Source: Amycolatopsis regifaucium (GTDB lineage Bacteria; Actinomycetota; Actinomycetes; Mycobacteriales; Pseudonocardiaceae). Taken from it: a stretch of 64,000 nucleotides of DNA. Each line of letters starts with the position of its first letter. Positions within the stretch are counted from its first letter, which is position 1. The DNA lies in the NCBI RefSeq assembly GCF_001613935.1, contig NZ_LQCI01000003.1, positions 248,001 through 312,000 of the forward strand, written 5' to 3'. The notes under the pieces were generated by a model, which saw only the letters and a program-made list of their open reading frames with translations, was not told the origin of the DNA and did no database searches. The position numbers were made by a program, and so were the translations under genes. This document shows, piece after piece, positions 32,302-41,224 of the stretch.

Positions 32302-32718
32302 ATGTCCGACACGCTCGACTGGAACAAGAACATCATCAAGGAGTTCCGCGAGAACGAGGGAAAGGTGGGCGGCCCGTTCGAGGGTGGCTCCCTGCTGCTA
32401 CTCACCACTATCGGCGCGAAGAGCGGCGAGCCGCGGACATCGCCGCTCGCGTACGCGGAGGAAGACGGCAAGTACGTCGTCGCCGCGTCGTACGCCGGGG
32501 CCGACAAGAACCCGGCCTGGTACCACAACATCCTGGCGAACCCGAAGGTCACCGTCGAGGTAGGCACGGAGAAGTTCGAGGCGACAGCCACCGTCGTCCT
32601 CGAAGACCGCGCCGAGCGCGACAGGCTCTACGCCAAGATGGTCAGCCTCATGCCGGGCTTCGCCGACTACGAGAAGAAGACCGACCGGGTCATCCCGATC
32701 GTCACGCTCTCCCGCTGA
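32302..32718 (+). CDS. F420-dependent nitroreductase-family (DDN) protein
   Basis: A 138-aa split-barrel protein of the deazaflavin-dependent nitroreductase family. It shows GGSLLLLTTIGAKSGEPRTS, YAEEDGKYVVAASYAGADK and NPAWYHNILANPKVTVEVG, the core motifs of Ddn and its relatives, which use cofactor F420 to reduce quinones or nitro compounds. ATG 32302 is preceded by GGAGGAAAG; the frame from 32275 lacks a site. Its presence implies that the host makes F420, as actinomycetes do. Confidence 0.9.
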   Translation: MSDTLDWNKNIIKEFRENEGKVGGPFEGGSLLLLTTIGAKSGEPRTSPLAYAEEDGKYVVAASYAGADKNPAWYHNILANPKVTVEVGTEKFEATATVVLEDRAERDRLYAKMVSLMPGFADYEKKTDRVIPIVTLSR

Positions 32719-32734
32719 CCTCCCGCTGACCTCC

Positions 32735-32799
32735 CGCATTTAGTCCTCTGAATGCGGTAGTTGCCCACGCTGACTACCGCATTCAGAGGACGAAACGCG
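32735..32799. repeat. Convergent-junction palindrome, family A copy 3
   Basis: Arms 32735-32761 and 32773-32799 (27 bases, two mismatches) carry the same core as copy 1, here GTCCTCTGAATGCGGTAG. It lies between the convergent DDN and acyltransferase genes, nine bases before the acyltransferase stop. Confidence 0.85.
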
Positions 32800-32808
32800 G
32801 GGCGTCAG

Positions 32809-33987
32809 TCAGCGGGCGGCGCTGGGGGCTTCGACGGCTTCCGGGCGCTTGAGTTCGGCCTCGGCCGCCCGCAGTGCCTTGCGCTCCTGGCTGCGCGCGA
32901 TCAGCTTCTTGCCGACGAGGATCATCGGCTGCTCGACCCAGCGGTGGATCAGGTCCGCGATCGCGAGCCCGACCGCGAACACGGTCAGCGCGCTGATCAT
33001 CCGATGCTGGCCCAGCGGCGGGATCGCCTCGACCACCACGAAGTGCACCGGGCCCTGCAGCAGGTAGAGCGAGTACGACCGTTCACCGACGAAGCGCATC
33101 GGCTTGGTCGCCAGCAGCCAGCGCAGCGGGCCCGGTGAGACCAGCACGACCAGCAACAATGCCGAAAGCAGACCGTAAGCGAGCAGCAGCCCGAGGTTGC
33201 TGCCGGTCTCCCGCCACAGGCTTTCCATGTTGACGTGCAGCACGGCGAACGCGCCGAACACCGGGATCGCCGCGAGCGGATGGGTCAGCGGTTTGACCAC
33301 CGCGTAGGACCGGCGGTAGTGCATCGCGACCGCCAGCACGCAGCCGATCAGCAGGATCGCGTAGTGCACGGTCGACTCGTAGATCGGCGCGTTCGGCCCG
33401 GGGACCCAGCCGCCGGTGACCCCCACCAGCCCGGCCATCACGGCGAACGCGGCGAAGGCCAGCGCCAGTTTGCGCCAGGCCGCGGCCAGCCCGACGGCGC
33501 CCGCGACCACCAGCAGGAACGGCCACACCAGGTAGAACTTCTCCTCGATGCCCAGCGTCCACGAGCCGCTGAAGAAGTTGTCCGCGCCGTCCGGCTTGCT
33601 GCCGGGCAGGAACTCGTTGAAGAACGTCAAGTAGTACTTCAGCGAGTGCGGGAACTCGCGGGCGAAGAACTCGCCGCGCAGCCACACGAACACGATGATC
33701 CCGCCGAGGATCACCAGGTACGGCGGCAGGATCCGGAACACGCGGCGCAGATAGAACGCCGAAAGCGAGATCCGTCCTGTCCGGTCCTGCTCACGCAGCA
33801 GCAACGTCGTGATCAGGAACCCGGACAGCACGAAGAAGATGTAGACACCCACCCAGCCGGACAGCCAGCTCCACTTCGGACCCGCGAAGTGGAAGAGGAT
33901 CACGGTGGTGGCCGCGATGGCGCGCAGCCCGTCAAGCGCGGGGAAGCGACGCATGGCGAGGAACTCGTCATGGCCCAATGTGCGCAC
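32809..33987 (-). CDS. Acyltransferase 3 family membrane protein (OafA/YrhL type)
   Basis: A 392-aa membrane protein of about ten helices that would O-acetylate or O-acylate a cell-surface glycan or metabolite. The catalytic-region motif RRFPALDGLRAIAATTVILF with the following histidine (FHFAG), WVGVYIFFVLSGFLITTLLL, RRVFRILPPYL and FFSGSWTLGIEEKFYLVWPF are typical. GTG 33987 is used; ATG 33954 gives a shorter start at MRRFPALDG and is equally plausible. It is monocistronic and bounded downstream by the family A palindrome. Confidence 0.88.
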   Translation of the reverse strand: MRTLGHDEFLAMRRFPALDGLRAIAATTVILFHFAGPKWSWLSGWVGVYIFFVLSGFLITTLLLREQDRTGRISLSAFYLRRVFRILPPYLVILGGIIVFVWLRGEFFAREFPHSLKYYLTFFNEFLPGSKPDGADNFFSGSWTLGIEEKFYLVWPFLLVVAGAVGLAAAWRKLALAFAAFAVMAGLVGVTGGWVPGPNAPIYESTVHYAILLIGCVLAVAMHYRRSYAVVKPLTHPLAAIPVFGAFAVLHVNMESLWRETGSNLGLLLAYGLLSALLLVVLVSPGPLRWLLATKPMRFVGERSYSLYLLQGPVHFVVVEAIPPLGQHRMISALTVFAVGLAIADLIHRWVEQPMILVGKKLIARSQERKALRAAEAELKRPEAVEAPSAAR

Positions 33988-34083
33988 AGTGCCCCTAATG
34001 GCGGTGTCGGCCCGGAAGTATACGGGGACCGCACACTGTGCCTTCGCCCCGGCTGGAGGCCTTCTACCTGCGGATTTCGGAGA

Positions 34084-35418
34084 TCACCCAGCGTCACGCG
34101 CCGGTTTGACGTTATGCGTCAGCCGAAACCGGTTCGCCGGGTCGACGGCCGCCTTGACCTCGGCGAGGCGCCGCAGATCCGCCGGGGAGTACACCTTGGA
34201 CACTTCCTCGCCCGCGTCGCTCTCGCCGTAGACGAAGGTCAGCAGCTTGCCGGTCGACCAGGCCTTCAGCGCGTCGAACAGCTTTCCGTGCGCGGCCTTG
34301 ATCTCCGGCAGCGCCGCGTCATCCACTACGGACAGTGCGCGCACGGTGAAGGCGGCTTCGCGGTCCCAGCCGACGCCCGGGTGCTCGGGCGCGTCGGACA
34401 GCGCGCCGCCGAGCAGGTCCAGCAGGATGACCGTCGGCACCGCGGCGCCGGGACCGGCGTGTTCGAGGATCGCGTCGAGCATCGTGTCGTTCAGTTCGGA
34501 CACGGTGACGTTGTCGGCGCGGTAGCCGTGCGGGAACGGCGGCTCGTTCGCGATCGAGCCGGATTCGGTGAACGGGATCTCGGCGATCGTGTCACCCAGC
34601 ACGGGGGCGGCGGCGCGCAGCGGCGCGACGAGCCGTTCGCCCTCGGCGGCGTCGCCGAGGTAGGCGATCCGGATCTGGGCGACGTGCTCACCGCGCAGCG
34701 GCTCGGGCACCATCGGCAGATCCGGCATCGGGACCATGCCCAGCGACGACGTCATCTCGCGTGGCATCTCGGCCGCCCAGTCGCGCCAGGCGCGGAGCAC
34801 CGTCGCGAGCGATTCGGTGCCGAACTGCAGGCTGCCGCCATACAGCCGGGTGACGGGGACGAGCCGGAATTCGAGCGCGGTGACGATCCCGAAGTTGTCG
34901 CGGCCGCCGCGCAGTGCCCAGAACAGGTCCTGTTCGGTGTCGGGGGTGGCGCGCCGGAGTTCGCCGTCGACGGTCACGACCTCGATCGCGGTGACGTGGT
35001 CGGCGGCGAGACCGTACTTGCGGCCGAGCAGGCTGAACCCGCCGCCGAGGGTGTAGCCGACGACGCCGACGCCGGGGAACGAACCGCTCAGCGGCGCGAG
35101 CCCGTGCTCGGCGGCCGCCTCGATGACCGCTCCCCAGCGCACGCCGGCGTCGACCCTGGCGATCTCGCCGTCGACGCGGATCCCGGTCATGCGGTGGGTG
35201 GTGACCAGCACGCCGCCTTCGAAGGGCACGCCCACCCCGTGCCCGGTCGAGTGGACGGCGACCGGGAGGTCGTGCTCGGCGGCGTAGCGGACCGCCTCCA
35301 CGACGTCGGCGGCCGAAGCGGCGGCCACGATCACATCGGGGCGCCGGGGTACCGCGGTCTGGAAGCCGGAAAGTTCGTCGTCGTAGCCGGAGTCGCCGGG
35401 GCGGAGCATCGTGGTCAT
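34084..35418 (-). CDS. FAD-linked oxidase (berberine-bridge-enzyme-like)
   Basis: A 444-aa oxidoreductase of the PCMH/VAO fold. The FAD-binding part includes VAVHSTGHGVGVP, where the histidine may hold FAD covalently, and PGVGVVGYTLGGGFSLLGRKYG; the cysteine used for a second covalent bond in some relatives is absent. The C-terminal BBE motif is VYSPADLRRLAEVKAAVDPANRFR. The substrate is unknown, probably a sugar or secondary-metabolite alcohol. It is divergent from a LysR gene whose operator-like repeat lies in the shared gap. ATG 35418 is preferred to the upstream frame from 35454, which enters the operator. Confidence 0.87.
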   Translation of the reverse strand: MTTMLRPGDSGYDDELSGFQTAVPRRPDVIVAAASAADVVEAVRYAAEHDLPVAVHSTGHGVGVPFEGGVLVTTHRMTGIRVDGEIARVDAGVRWGAVIEAAAEHGLAPLSGSFPGVGVVGYTLGGGFSLLGRKYGLAADHVTAIEVVTVDGELRRATPDTEQDLFWALRGGRDNFGIVTALEFRLVPVTRLYGGSLQFGTESLATVLRAWRDWAAEMPREMTSSLGMVPMPDLPMVPEPLRGEHVAQIRIAYLGDAAEGERLVAPLRAAAPVLGDTIAEIPFTESGSIANEPPFPHGYRADNVTVSELNDTMLDAILEHAGPGAAVPTVILLDLLGGALSDAPEHPGVGWDREAAFTVRALSVVDDAALPEIKAAHGKLFDALKAWSTGKLLTFVYGESDAGEEVSKVYSPADLRRLAEVKAAVDPANRFRLTHNVKPARDAG

Positions 35419-35456
35419 GAGACCAGCCTGATCTCGATCCGGCCAGAAGTCCAAGA

Positions 35457-35478
35457 TCTAGTTGGTCTGACAACTAGA
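35457..35478. promoter_or_regulatory. LysR-type operator overlapping lysR -10 box
   Basis: TCTAGTTG-GTCTGA-CAACTAGA is a perfect inverted repeat with 8-base arms in the divergent lysR/FAD-oxidase gap. Its right arm shares bases with the lysR -10 TAGAAT (35475-35480), eight bases before the ATG, which fits autorepression plus activation of the divergent oxidase gene. Confidence 0.65.
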
Positions 35479-35488
35479 ATCGTTGGTT

Positions 35489-36373
35489 ATGGAACTGCGT
35501 CAGCTCGAATACTTCGTCGCGGTGGCCGAGGAAGCGAACTTCACTCGCGCGGCCGAGCGGCTGCACGTCGCCCAGCCCGGCGTCAGCGCCCAGATCCGTC
35601 GCCTCGAACGCGAACTCGGGCAGCCGCTGCTCGACCGGTCGGCCCGCGCGGTGCGGCTGACCGAGGTCGGCGCGGCCGCGCTGCCGCACGCGCGGGCCGC
35701 GCTCGCCGCCGTCGCGGGGGTGCGGCAGGCGGTCGACGAACTCACCGGGCTGGTCCGCGGCCAGGTCTCGATGGGCATGGTGTCCTCGCGCGGGCCGGTC
35801 AACCTGCCGGATCTGCTGGCGCGGTTCCACGAACGTCATCCCGCGGTGGACATCACGCTCGCCGAGGCGACCTCCGACATCCTGCTCGCGGGCGTCGCCG
35901 ACGGCCGGTTCGACATCGCGCTGATCGGGCTGTCGGGCGAACCGCCGCCAGGGATCGGCTTCGAGGTCGTCCTCGACGAACCACTCGTCGCCATTTCCGG
36001 GCCGGACGATCCGCTCACCTCGCGTGCCTCGATCACCCTGTCGGAGCTGGAAAGCCGGTCCCTGGTGAGCCTGCCGAAGGGCACCGGGATGCGCGCGATC
36101 GTCGACGCGGCGTTCCTCGCCGACAGCGCGCAGCCGCGCGTGACGCTGGAGGCGGGCGACCCGAACGTCGTCGCCGAACTGGTCGGCCGCGGGCTCGGTG
36201 TCGCCGTGGTCCCGATGTCGCTGGCGACCCACTACACGGAACTGCACGCCATGGAGATCACCCGGCCCGCCGGGCTGCGGGCGAAACTGGCGCTGGCCTG
36301 GCGGACGGAGGGGCCGGTCAGCCCCGCCGCCCGCGTGTTCATCAGTCAGGCGCGGGCTCTGCTCGCGTTGTGA
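35489..36373 (+). CDS. LysR-family transcriptional regulator
   Basis: A 294-aa LysR regulator. The N-terminal winged helix is ELRQLEYFVAVAEEANFTRA followed by AERLHVAQPGVSAQIRRLER, and the effector domain begins near QVSMGMVSSRGPVNLPDLL. It is divergent from the FAD oxidase gene, its probable target, with a LysR-like inverted repeat between. ATG 35489 is used rather than the earlier GTG 35483, because eight bases separate it from the -10. Its last 32 bases overlap the convergent methyltransferase gene. Confidence 0.9.
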   Translation: MELRQLEYFVAVAEEANFTRAAERLHVAQPGVSAQIRRLERELGQPLLDRSARAVRLTEVGAAALPHARAALAAVAGVRQAVDELTGLVRGQVSMGMVSSRGPVNLPDLLARFHERHPAVDITLAEATSDILLAGVADGRFDIALIGLSGEPPPGIGFEVVLDEPLVAISGPDDPLTSRASITLSELESRSLVSLPKGTGMRAIVDAAFLADSAQPRVTLEAGDPNVVAELVGRGLGVAVVPMSLATHYTELHAMEITRPAGLRAKLALAWRTEGPVSPAARVFISQARALLAL

Positions 36374-37439
36374 GCCGCCACAGCGAGGTCACCTCCTTCG
36401 CGCGCGCGGCGTGCAGCGGATCGCGTGGATCGGTGGCTCGCGGGTGCTTCGGCCGGGTGTCCTTTCGTCCGAGCACTTCGAGTCCGGAGCGCCGGAACGC
36501 CGCGAGCAGCTGGTCACGCGTGCGCAAGCCCAGTAGTTCGGCGAGATCGGACAGGATCAGCCAGGCCTCCCCGCCGGGGGTGAGATGCCGGGGCAGCCGG
36601 TCCAGGAAGGCGTGAAGCATCCGGCTGCCCGGGTCGTAGACGGCTCGTTCGAGCGGGGTGTGCGCGCGGGCCGGCAGCCAGGGCGGGTTGCAGACGATCA
36701 GCGGCGCGCGTCCTGGCGGGAACAAATCCGTCTCCAGGGTTTCGATCCCCGCGAAGCCCAGGCGCTCGAAATTCTCGCGTGCGCAGGCGAGCGCGCGCGG
36801 TTCCGTGTCCGTCGCCACGACTCGTTGGACCCCGCGACGGGCGAGAACCGCGGCGAGCACACCCGTCCCGGTGCCGATGTCGAAGGCCAGTTCCGTCGCG
36901 GGTAACGGGCTTTTCGCCACCAAGTCGACGTACTCGCCGCGGACGGGGGAGAAGACCCCGTGATGCGGGTGGATCTTCGCGCCGAGCGCCGGGATTTCGA
37001 CGCCCTTGACCCGCCACTCGTGCGCGCCGACCACGCCGAGCAGTTCGGGCAAGGACACCAGCGACGCGGTTTCGGACGGTCCGTAGACCTCGGTGCAGGC
37101 CGCGCGGACATCCGGACCGCGACGCAGCGGCAGAACGTGTCCCGAGTCCAGCGGGACCAGCAGCCTGCCGAGGATCCGCGCGCGACGTGATTGATGGTTT
37201 CGCTTGTCCTGAAACGATTTCCCGGCCGCCGACGGGCAGCGGCGGCCCATCGCGGCGAGCAGGTTCCGTGCGTTCGGGAAATCGCCGTGCCAGGTGAGGC
37301 CGGTGCCCGACACGGCGAGCCGATACGCCTCGTCGGCGGTGAGTTCGTCGTCGACGTCGACGACGCGGCGTGGTGGATTCATGCCGGTGGTGGTCAGCCA
37401 GCGTCGACCACCACCATCCATTATGGACAGGGAGTTCAT
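36342..37439 (-). CDS. Class I SAM-dependent methyltransferase (NPPW type)
   Basis: A 365-aa protein. A Rossmann SAM-binding domain covers about residues 175-330: ELAFDIGTGTGVLAAVLARRG, VVATDTEPRALACA and the catalytic motif IVCNPPWLPARAH. NPPY/NPPW motifs mark enzymes methylating planar nitrogen, as in glutamine N5 or adenine and guanine N-methylation. The N-terminal 150 residues resemble the regulatory part of RsmC/HemK-like proteins but are not assigned. ATG 37439 has AGGA upstream; ATG 37382 is the alternative. Confidence 0.82.
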   Translation of the reverse strand: MNSLSIMDGGGRRWLTTTGMNPPRRVVDVDDELTADEAYRLAVSGTGLTWHGDFPNARNLLAAMGRRCPSAAGKSFQDKRNHQSRRARILGRLLVPLDSGHVLPLRRGPDVRAACTEVYGPSETASLVSLPELLGVVGAHEWRVKGVEIPALGAKIHPHHGVFSPVRGEYVDLVAKSPLPATELAFDIGTGTGVLAAVLARRGVQRVVATDTEPRALACARENFERLGFAGIETLETDLFPPGRAPLIVCNPPWLPARAHTPLERAVYDPGSRMLHAFLDRLPRHLTPGGEAWLILSDLAELLGLRTRDQLLAAFRRSGLEVLGRKDTRPKHPRATDPRDPLHAARAKEVTSLWRLTTRAEPAPD

Positions 37440-37547
37440 GGGGTCCGTTCCTGTAGTCCGCCCACGGCGAAGAGACCCGCGGGCGTTGTTCCGTCGGGCG
37501 TTTCAGGAACGGCGGCTAGTGAACGGCCGCGGCATGAACCGGTGTCG

Positions 37548-38387
37548 TCACGAATCCGATGCTACTCCGAAGGCGGCGGCGTGGTCGGCCGCCCAGACCT
37601 CGAAGTCCAGTGCCGGCCTGCCGGTGACCTCCTCGACGGTCGAGGTGACCTCGCCGGGCCGGTCCCCCAGTGCGCGGTATCCGGTCAGCATCGTGTCGAC
37701 GATGAAGTCCGGCATTTTGGCGAGCATGGCCGCTCTGGCGTCGGCCAAGGGAATCTCCTCCCAGCGTGCCGGACGTCCGGCGGCCTCGCCGATGATCCGC
37801 ACTTGTTCGATCTGGGTGAGCGGCCGCGTGCCCGTGAGGACGTACTTCGCTTGCGCGTGTCCGTCGCCCGTCAGCGCCTCGACGGCCACCGCGGCGATGT
37901 CGCGTTCGTGGATCAACGGCATCGCCGCCTCGCCGTACGCCCCGCGGACGACGCCGTCCGAGCGGATCGACGGCGCCCAGCCGAGGGTGTTGGCCGCGAA
38001 TCCGTGCGGCCGGAGGAAGGTCCAGTCCACGCCGGAGTTTTCGATCGCCTCCTCGACCATCCGGTGCCAGGCGCCGATGGGATTCTCCTGTTCCGCCAAG
38101 GAATCGTCGACGGCGCCGGAGGACAGGAACACCACGCGTTTCACGCGTTCGCCCAGCAGCGACACCGTGGGCAGGAGCGCTTCGGCGGAGCCGGAGAGCA
38201 TCAGGAACACCGTGTCGACGCCGTCGAGCACCGGGGCGATCGTTTCGGGTTTCGCCAGGTCGCCGCGGACGCTGTCGGGCGGCGGGTTCCGGCTCAACGC
38301 CCGGACCGGAATGTCCCTCGCCCGCAATCGGCCGACTATCCGCGCGCCGACGTTGCCCGTCGCACCGGTGACCAGGATCGGCTTCAT
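37548..38387 (-). CDS. NmrA-like NAD(P)-binding protein of the SoxR divergon
   Basis: A 279-aa atypical short-chain dehydrogenase. The cofactor loop is ILVTGATGNVGARIVGRLRA, followed by VDTVFLMLSGSAEALLP and VDWTFLRPHGFAANTLG; the catalytic Tyr-Lys pair of classical SDRs is absent, as in NmrA/QOR2-type proteins that bind NAD(P) and quinones. Its start overlaps the stop of the ABM monooxygenase gene by four bases. Divergent SoxR suggests induction by redox-cycling quinones or phenazines (inference supported by the Streptomyces SoxR regulon). Confidence 0.88.
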   Translation of the reverse strand: MKPILVTGATGNVGARIVGRLRARDIPVRALSRNPPPDSVRGDLAKPETIAPVLDGVDTVFLMLSGSAEALLPTVSLLGERVKRVVFLSSGAVDDSLAEQENPIGAWHRMVEEAIENSGVDWTFLRPHGFAANTLGWAPSIRSDGVVRGAYGEAAMPLIHERDIAAVAVEALTGDGHAQAKYVLTGTRPLTQIEQVRIIGEAAGRPARWEEIPLADARAAMLAKMPDFIVDTMLTGYRALGDRPGEVTSTVEEVTGRPALDFEVWAADHAAAFGVASDS

Positions 38388-38974
38388 GCCGCCACCGCCG
38401 AAACGAGCGGGCGGTACCGCTTGACCGACCCGCCCGACATCCCCGGGAAGGTCTGCACCTTCTTCCACACGTCGGTCGTGCCGATGCCGTCGGCGCCCGG
38501 TGCCGCGAGTGCGGCGAGGTGTGCTTCGGCGCTGATCCACTCGGCGTAGTTCAGCACGCGCGTCCCGTCGGTGCTCACATGGAAGTACCCCGAGAGCCCG
38601 CCTTCCGGCCGCGCGGGTTCCGAGGCCATCGCGGTGAAGACGAGGTCGATCCACTCCCGTTGCCGCTGTTCGTCGGGGCCTTCGAACTCGACCGAGACGA
38701 CCACCAAGCAACCAGGCACGCCTTCACCACGCTGCCCGCGGTAGAGGTGGTACACGGGTGCGCCGTCGAGGTTCCGGATCGCGTCTTCGCTGGTCCACTG
38801 CTCGTAGGTGAAGGCGCCGTCGTGGTCGATTCCCTCGTAGGCGGTGAAGGAGACAAGCCCTTCGCCCTCGCGCTTTTCGAACGCCGCCCGCGCCGCTTCG
38901 GCACTCGGCCATTCCCGCGCCACCGCGACCATCCCGTCCGCCGGGGTCGGCCAATATCCCTTGTGGATGGTCAT
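38384..38974 (-). CDS. Double-domain antibiotic biosynthesis monooxygenase (ABM) protein
   Basis: A 196-aa protein with two ferredoxin-like ABM repeats: the first around SFTAYEGIDHDGAFTYEQWT, the second around GYFHVSTDGTRVLNYAEWIS. Such cofactor-free monooxygenases act on quinones and polyketides. ATG 38974 is chosen because GGGGA lies eight bases upstream and the SoxR-type promoter would start transcription near 38998; ATG 38998 is possible. It is first gene of the SoxR-divergent operon and translationally coupled to the NmrA-like gene. Confidence 0.85.
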   Translation of the reverse strand: MTIHKGYWPTPADGMVAVAREWPSAEAARAAFEKREGEGLVSFTAYEGIDHDGAFTYEQWTSEDAIRNLDGAPVYHLYRGQRGEGVPGCLVVVSVEFEGPDEQRQREWIDLVFTAMASEPARPEGGLSGYFHVSTDGTRVLNYAEWISAEAHLAALAAPGADGIGTTDVWKKVQTFPGMSGGSVKRYRPLVSAVAA

Positions 38975-39012
38975 TTTCGCGATCCCCTGTTCTGTCATGC
39001 CTCCAGCTTCGA

Positions 39013-39032
39013 ACTTAAACAAGGGTTTAAGT
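39013..39032. promoter_or_regulatory. SoxR operator in divergent promoter
   Basis: ACTTAAAC-AAGG-GTTTAAGT is a perfect inverted repeat. Read on the minus strand it lies just after TTGACT (39030-39035), within a roughly 19-base spacer before the -10 area of the ABM operon, the overlong spacing used by MerR/SoxR-activated promoters. On the plus strand it lies directly upstream of the soxR -10 TAAGAT (39038-39043). Confidence 0.7.
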
Positions 39033-39050
39033 CAAGCTAAGATGGCGGAC

Positions 39051-39497
39051 ATGTCCGAACCGCCGGCCGAACTCACCATCGGCGAGCTGTCCCGGCGCAG
39101 TGGTGTCGCCACCTCCGCCCTGCGGTTCTACGAACGCCAGGGCCTCATCGGCAGCAGGCGTACCAGTGGGAATCAGCGCCGGTACCCGCGGGCGACCCTC
39201 CGCTTGGTCGCGTTCATCCGCGCGTCGCACCACCTCGGCATCCCCTTGGAGGTGATCGGCGACGTGCTCGCCTTCCTGCCGGAGGGCGCCGCACCGGACC
39301 AGGCGTTCTGGCAGCGCGCCTCCGAATGCTGGAGTGCCGAACTGAACAAGCGCATCGAGCAGCTGGAGTGCATGCGCGACCGGTTCACCGAATGCATCGG
39401 CTGCGGCTGCCTGTCCTTCGAGCAGTGCGTGCTGGTCAATCCCGGCGACTTCCTCGCGGCGAAGGGGCCGGGTCCGGCACGACTGCTCAAGGACTGA
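39051..39497 (+). CDS. soxR: Redox-sensitive activator SoxR
   Basis: A 148-aa MerR-family regulator. The N-terminal winged helix is [20 protein letters not shown], the dimerisation helix follows, and the [2Fe-2S] cluster site is [12 protein letters not shown] with C115, C118, C120 and C126, almost identical to E. coli SoxR. Oxidation of the cluster by redox-cycling drugs switches on divergent promoters. ATG 39051 is seven bases after the -10 TAAGAT, so the message is probably leaderless; ATG 39042 would lie too close. Its last 11 bases overlap the convergent sigma factor gene. Confidence 0.95.
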   Translation: MSEPPAELTIGELSRRSGVATSALRFYERQGLIGSRRTSGNQRRYPRATLRLVAFIRASHHLGIPLEVIGDVLAFLPEGAAPDQAFWQRASECWSAELNKRIEQLECMRDRFTECIGCGCLSFEQCVLVNPGDFLAAKGPGPARLLKD

Positions 39498-40707
39498 TCG
39501 CGGCCAGTTTCCGTTCCAGCAGACGGCGTTCGGCGCTGTTCTCCGCTTGCCGGATCGCCGCCTCGTACGCCAGCGCCGATTCCGCCTCGCGGCCGAGCCG
39601 GTGCAGCAGATCGGCGCGGATGGCATGGTACAGATGGTATTTCTCCAGCGGCAGGCCGTCGACGACGTCGAGTGCCGCGCCGGGACCGGCCACTTCGGCC
39701 ACCGCGACGGCCCGGTTGAGCGCGACGACCGGGGTCGGGTTCATCGTCAGCAGCAGGTCGTACAGCTGGACGATCTGCGACCAGTCCGTGCTTTCCGCGT
39801 CGGCGGCGTCGCTGTGGACGGCGTTGATCGCGGCCTGGACCTGGTACGGCCCCGGCTGATTCCGCCGCAGGCAGGCACGGACCAGCGTCTGCCCTTCGTC
39901 GATCAGCTCACGGTTCCATCGCGACCGATCCTGTTCGGCCAGCAGTACGACGTCACCGTCCGTGCCGGTGCGGGCGGCGCGCCGGGACTCGGTGAGCAGC
40001 ATCAGCGCCAGCAGCCCGGTGACCTCGGGTTCGTCGGGCATGAGTTCGGCCAGCAGCCTGGCGAGCCGGATCGCTTCGGCGCACAGGTCCTCCCGCACCA
40101 GCGCCTCACCGGAACTCGCCGTGTAACCCTCGTTGAACACGAGGTACACCACGGCGAGCACCGAACGCAGCCGATCCGGCAGGTCGGCGTCTTCCGGGAC
40201 GCGGTACGGGATCTTCGCGTCGCGGATCTTGCCCTTCGCCCGGACCAGCCGTTGCGCCATCGTCGTTTCGGGAGTGAAGAAGGCGTGCGCGATCTCGCCG
40301 GTGGTCAGCCCGCCCAGCAGTTTCAGCGTCAGCGCGACCTGCGCGGTGACGGCCAGCGCGGGGTGGCAGCAGGTGAAGATCAGCCTCAAGCGGTCGTCGC
40401 GCACGGGACCCTCCTCCTCTGCTTCGTCGCCCGCGTGGATCAGCGCGGCCTGGGCGTGCTTGTCCTCGCGCGCGGCCTCCCGGCGCAGTCTGTCGATCCC
40501 CTTGTTGCGGGCGGTCGTGATGATCCAGCCAGCCGGGCTCGGTGGCAGACCGGTGGACGGCCACCGGTCCACGGCCGCGGCGAAGGCGTCCTGGACCGCC
40601 TCTTCGGCGACGTCGATGCTGCCGAAGACGCGGACCAGGACCGCGACCGCGCGCCCGTACTCCTCGGTGAAGATCCGGCCGATGTCCTCGGTGCTCAGGG
40701 AACGCAC
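39487..40707 (-). CDS. ECF42-type RNA polymerase sigma factor
   Basis: A 406-aa sigma factor with an extended C-terminus. Region 2 is seen in [20 protein letters not shown] and [20 protein letters not shown], region 4 in [20 protein letters not shown] followed by [16 protein letters not shown]. The DUF6596-type tail with [16 protein letters not shown] and TPR-like helices ([19 protein letters not shown]) is diagnostic of the ECF42 group, whose genes sit next to DGPF/YCII proteins, as here. GTG 40707 has GAGGAA upstream and overlaps the YCII stop by 13 bases. It probably acts without a classical anti-sigma factor. Confidence 0.9.
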   Translation of the reverse strand: MRSLSTEDIGRIFTEEYGRAVAVLVRVFGSIDVAEEAVQDAFAAAVDRWPSTGLPPSPAGWIITTARNKGIDRLRREAAREDKHAQAALIHAGDEAEEEGPVRDDRLRLIFTCCHPALAVTAQVALTLKLLGGLTTGEIAHAFFTPETTMAQRLVRAKGKIRDAKIPYRVPEDADLPDRLRSVLAVVYLVFNEGYTASSGEALVREDLCAEAIRLARLLAELMPDEPEVTGLLALMLLTESRRAARTGTDGDVVLLAEQDRSRWNRELIDEGQTLVRACLRRNQPGPYQVQAAINAVHSDAADAESTDWSQIVQLYDLLLTMNPTPVVALNRAVAVAEVAGPGAALDVVDGLPLEKYHLYHAIRADLLHRLGREAESALAYEAAIRQAENSAERRLLERKLAAISP

Positions 40708-41063
40708 GAAGGGTCTTCCTCGCCTTGGAACGGCCGGACCTCGATCGGCAGGTAGGTGATCTCGGCGATCCGGCGGCCCCATTCGAGCGCGGCGTCCAGA
40801 TCCGGCGCCTCGACGATGGTGAACCCGCCGAGATGCTCCTTGCCCTCGACGTACGGGCCGTCCGTCATCACGATGTCGCCGCTCTCCTTGGCTTGGAGCA
40901 CCGTCGCCGTGGTCGGCGGGTGCAGCCCGGCGGCGAACACCCAGGCACCCGCTTTCCGCATCTCTTCATTGAGCGCCTGGAGCTTGCGCGCGATCGGTTC
41001 GAGGAACTCCGGCGGCGGGGTGGGACCGTCGGGCTGGTAGAGGCTGATGAGGTATTGGGTCAT
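40695..41063 (-). CDS. YCII-related (DGPF) protein, ECF42 partner
   Basis: A 122-aa small protein of the YCII/DGPF family ([45 protein letters not shown]). Such proteins are encoded beside ECF42 sigma factors and are believed to be part of their output or signalling. It is first gene of the pair and overlaps the sigma factor start by 13 bases. The biochemical role is unknown. Confidence 0.88.
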   Translation of the reverse strand: MTQYLISLYQPDGPTPPPEFLEPIARKLQALNEEMRKAGAWVFAAGLHPPTTATVLQAKESGDIVMTDGPYVEGKEHLGGFTIVEAPDLDAALEWGRRIAEITYLPIEVRPFQGEEDPSCVP

Positions 41064-41193
41064 GGCGTCCTCCTCGCTCGGAGCGGCTTGTCACCCCCTA
41101 TACGAAGGGCGTCCCACCGATTCGACAGCGGGGGCGATACTTTTCCGGTTTTCGTCGTCGACGTATTGTCGCAGGTCAGACTAGCTTGTAGTG

Positions 41194-41205
41194 CTATCTA
41201 GATAG
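41194..41205. promoter_or_regulatory. PadR-type palindrome upstream of padR-ABC operon
   Basis: CTATCTAGATAG is a perfect palindrome flanked by AGTG direct repeats, six bases upstream of the -10 TACATT (41212-41217), which is itself seven bases before the padR GTG. PadR repressors usually bind their own promoters at sites of this type. Confidence 0.6.
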
Positions 41206-41224
41206 TGCTGCTACATTGCTCGTC

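Noticed and set aside
33235..36615. A 1126-codon open frame on the plus strand
   Set aside because: It runs antisense to the acyltransferase and FAD oxidase genes and through lysR in another frame; it is Arg/Gly-rich with no domains, a by-product of high G+C.
36342..37439. DNA adenine modification methyltransferase of a restriction system
   Set aside because: The NPPW motif is shared with rRNA and release-factor methyltransferases; there is no restriction enzyme or specificity gene nearby and the N-terminal part looks like RsmC/HemK-type proteins.
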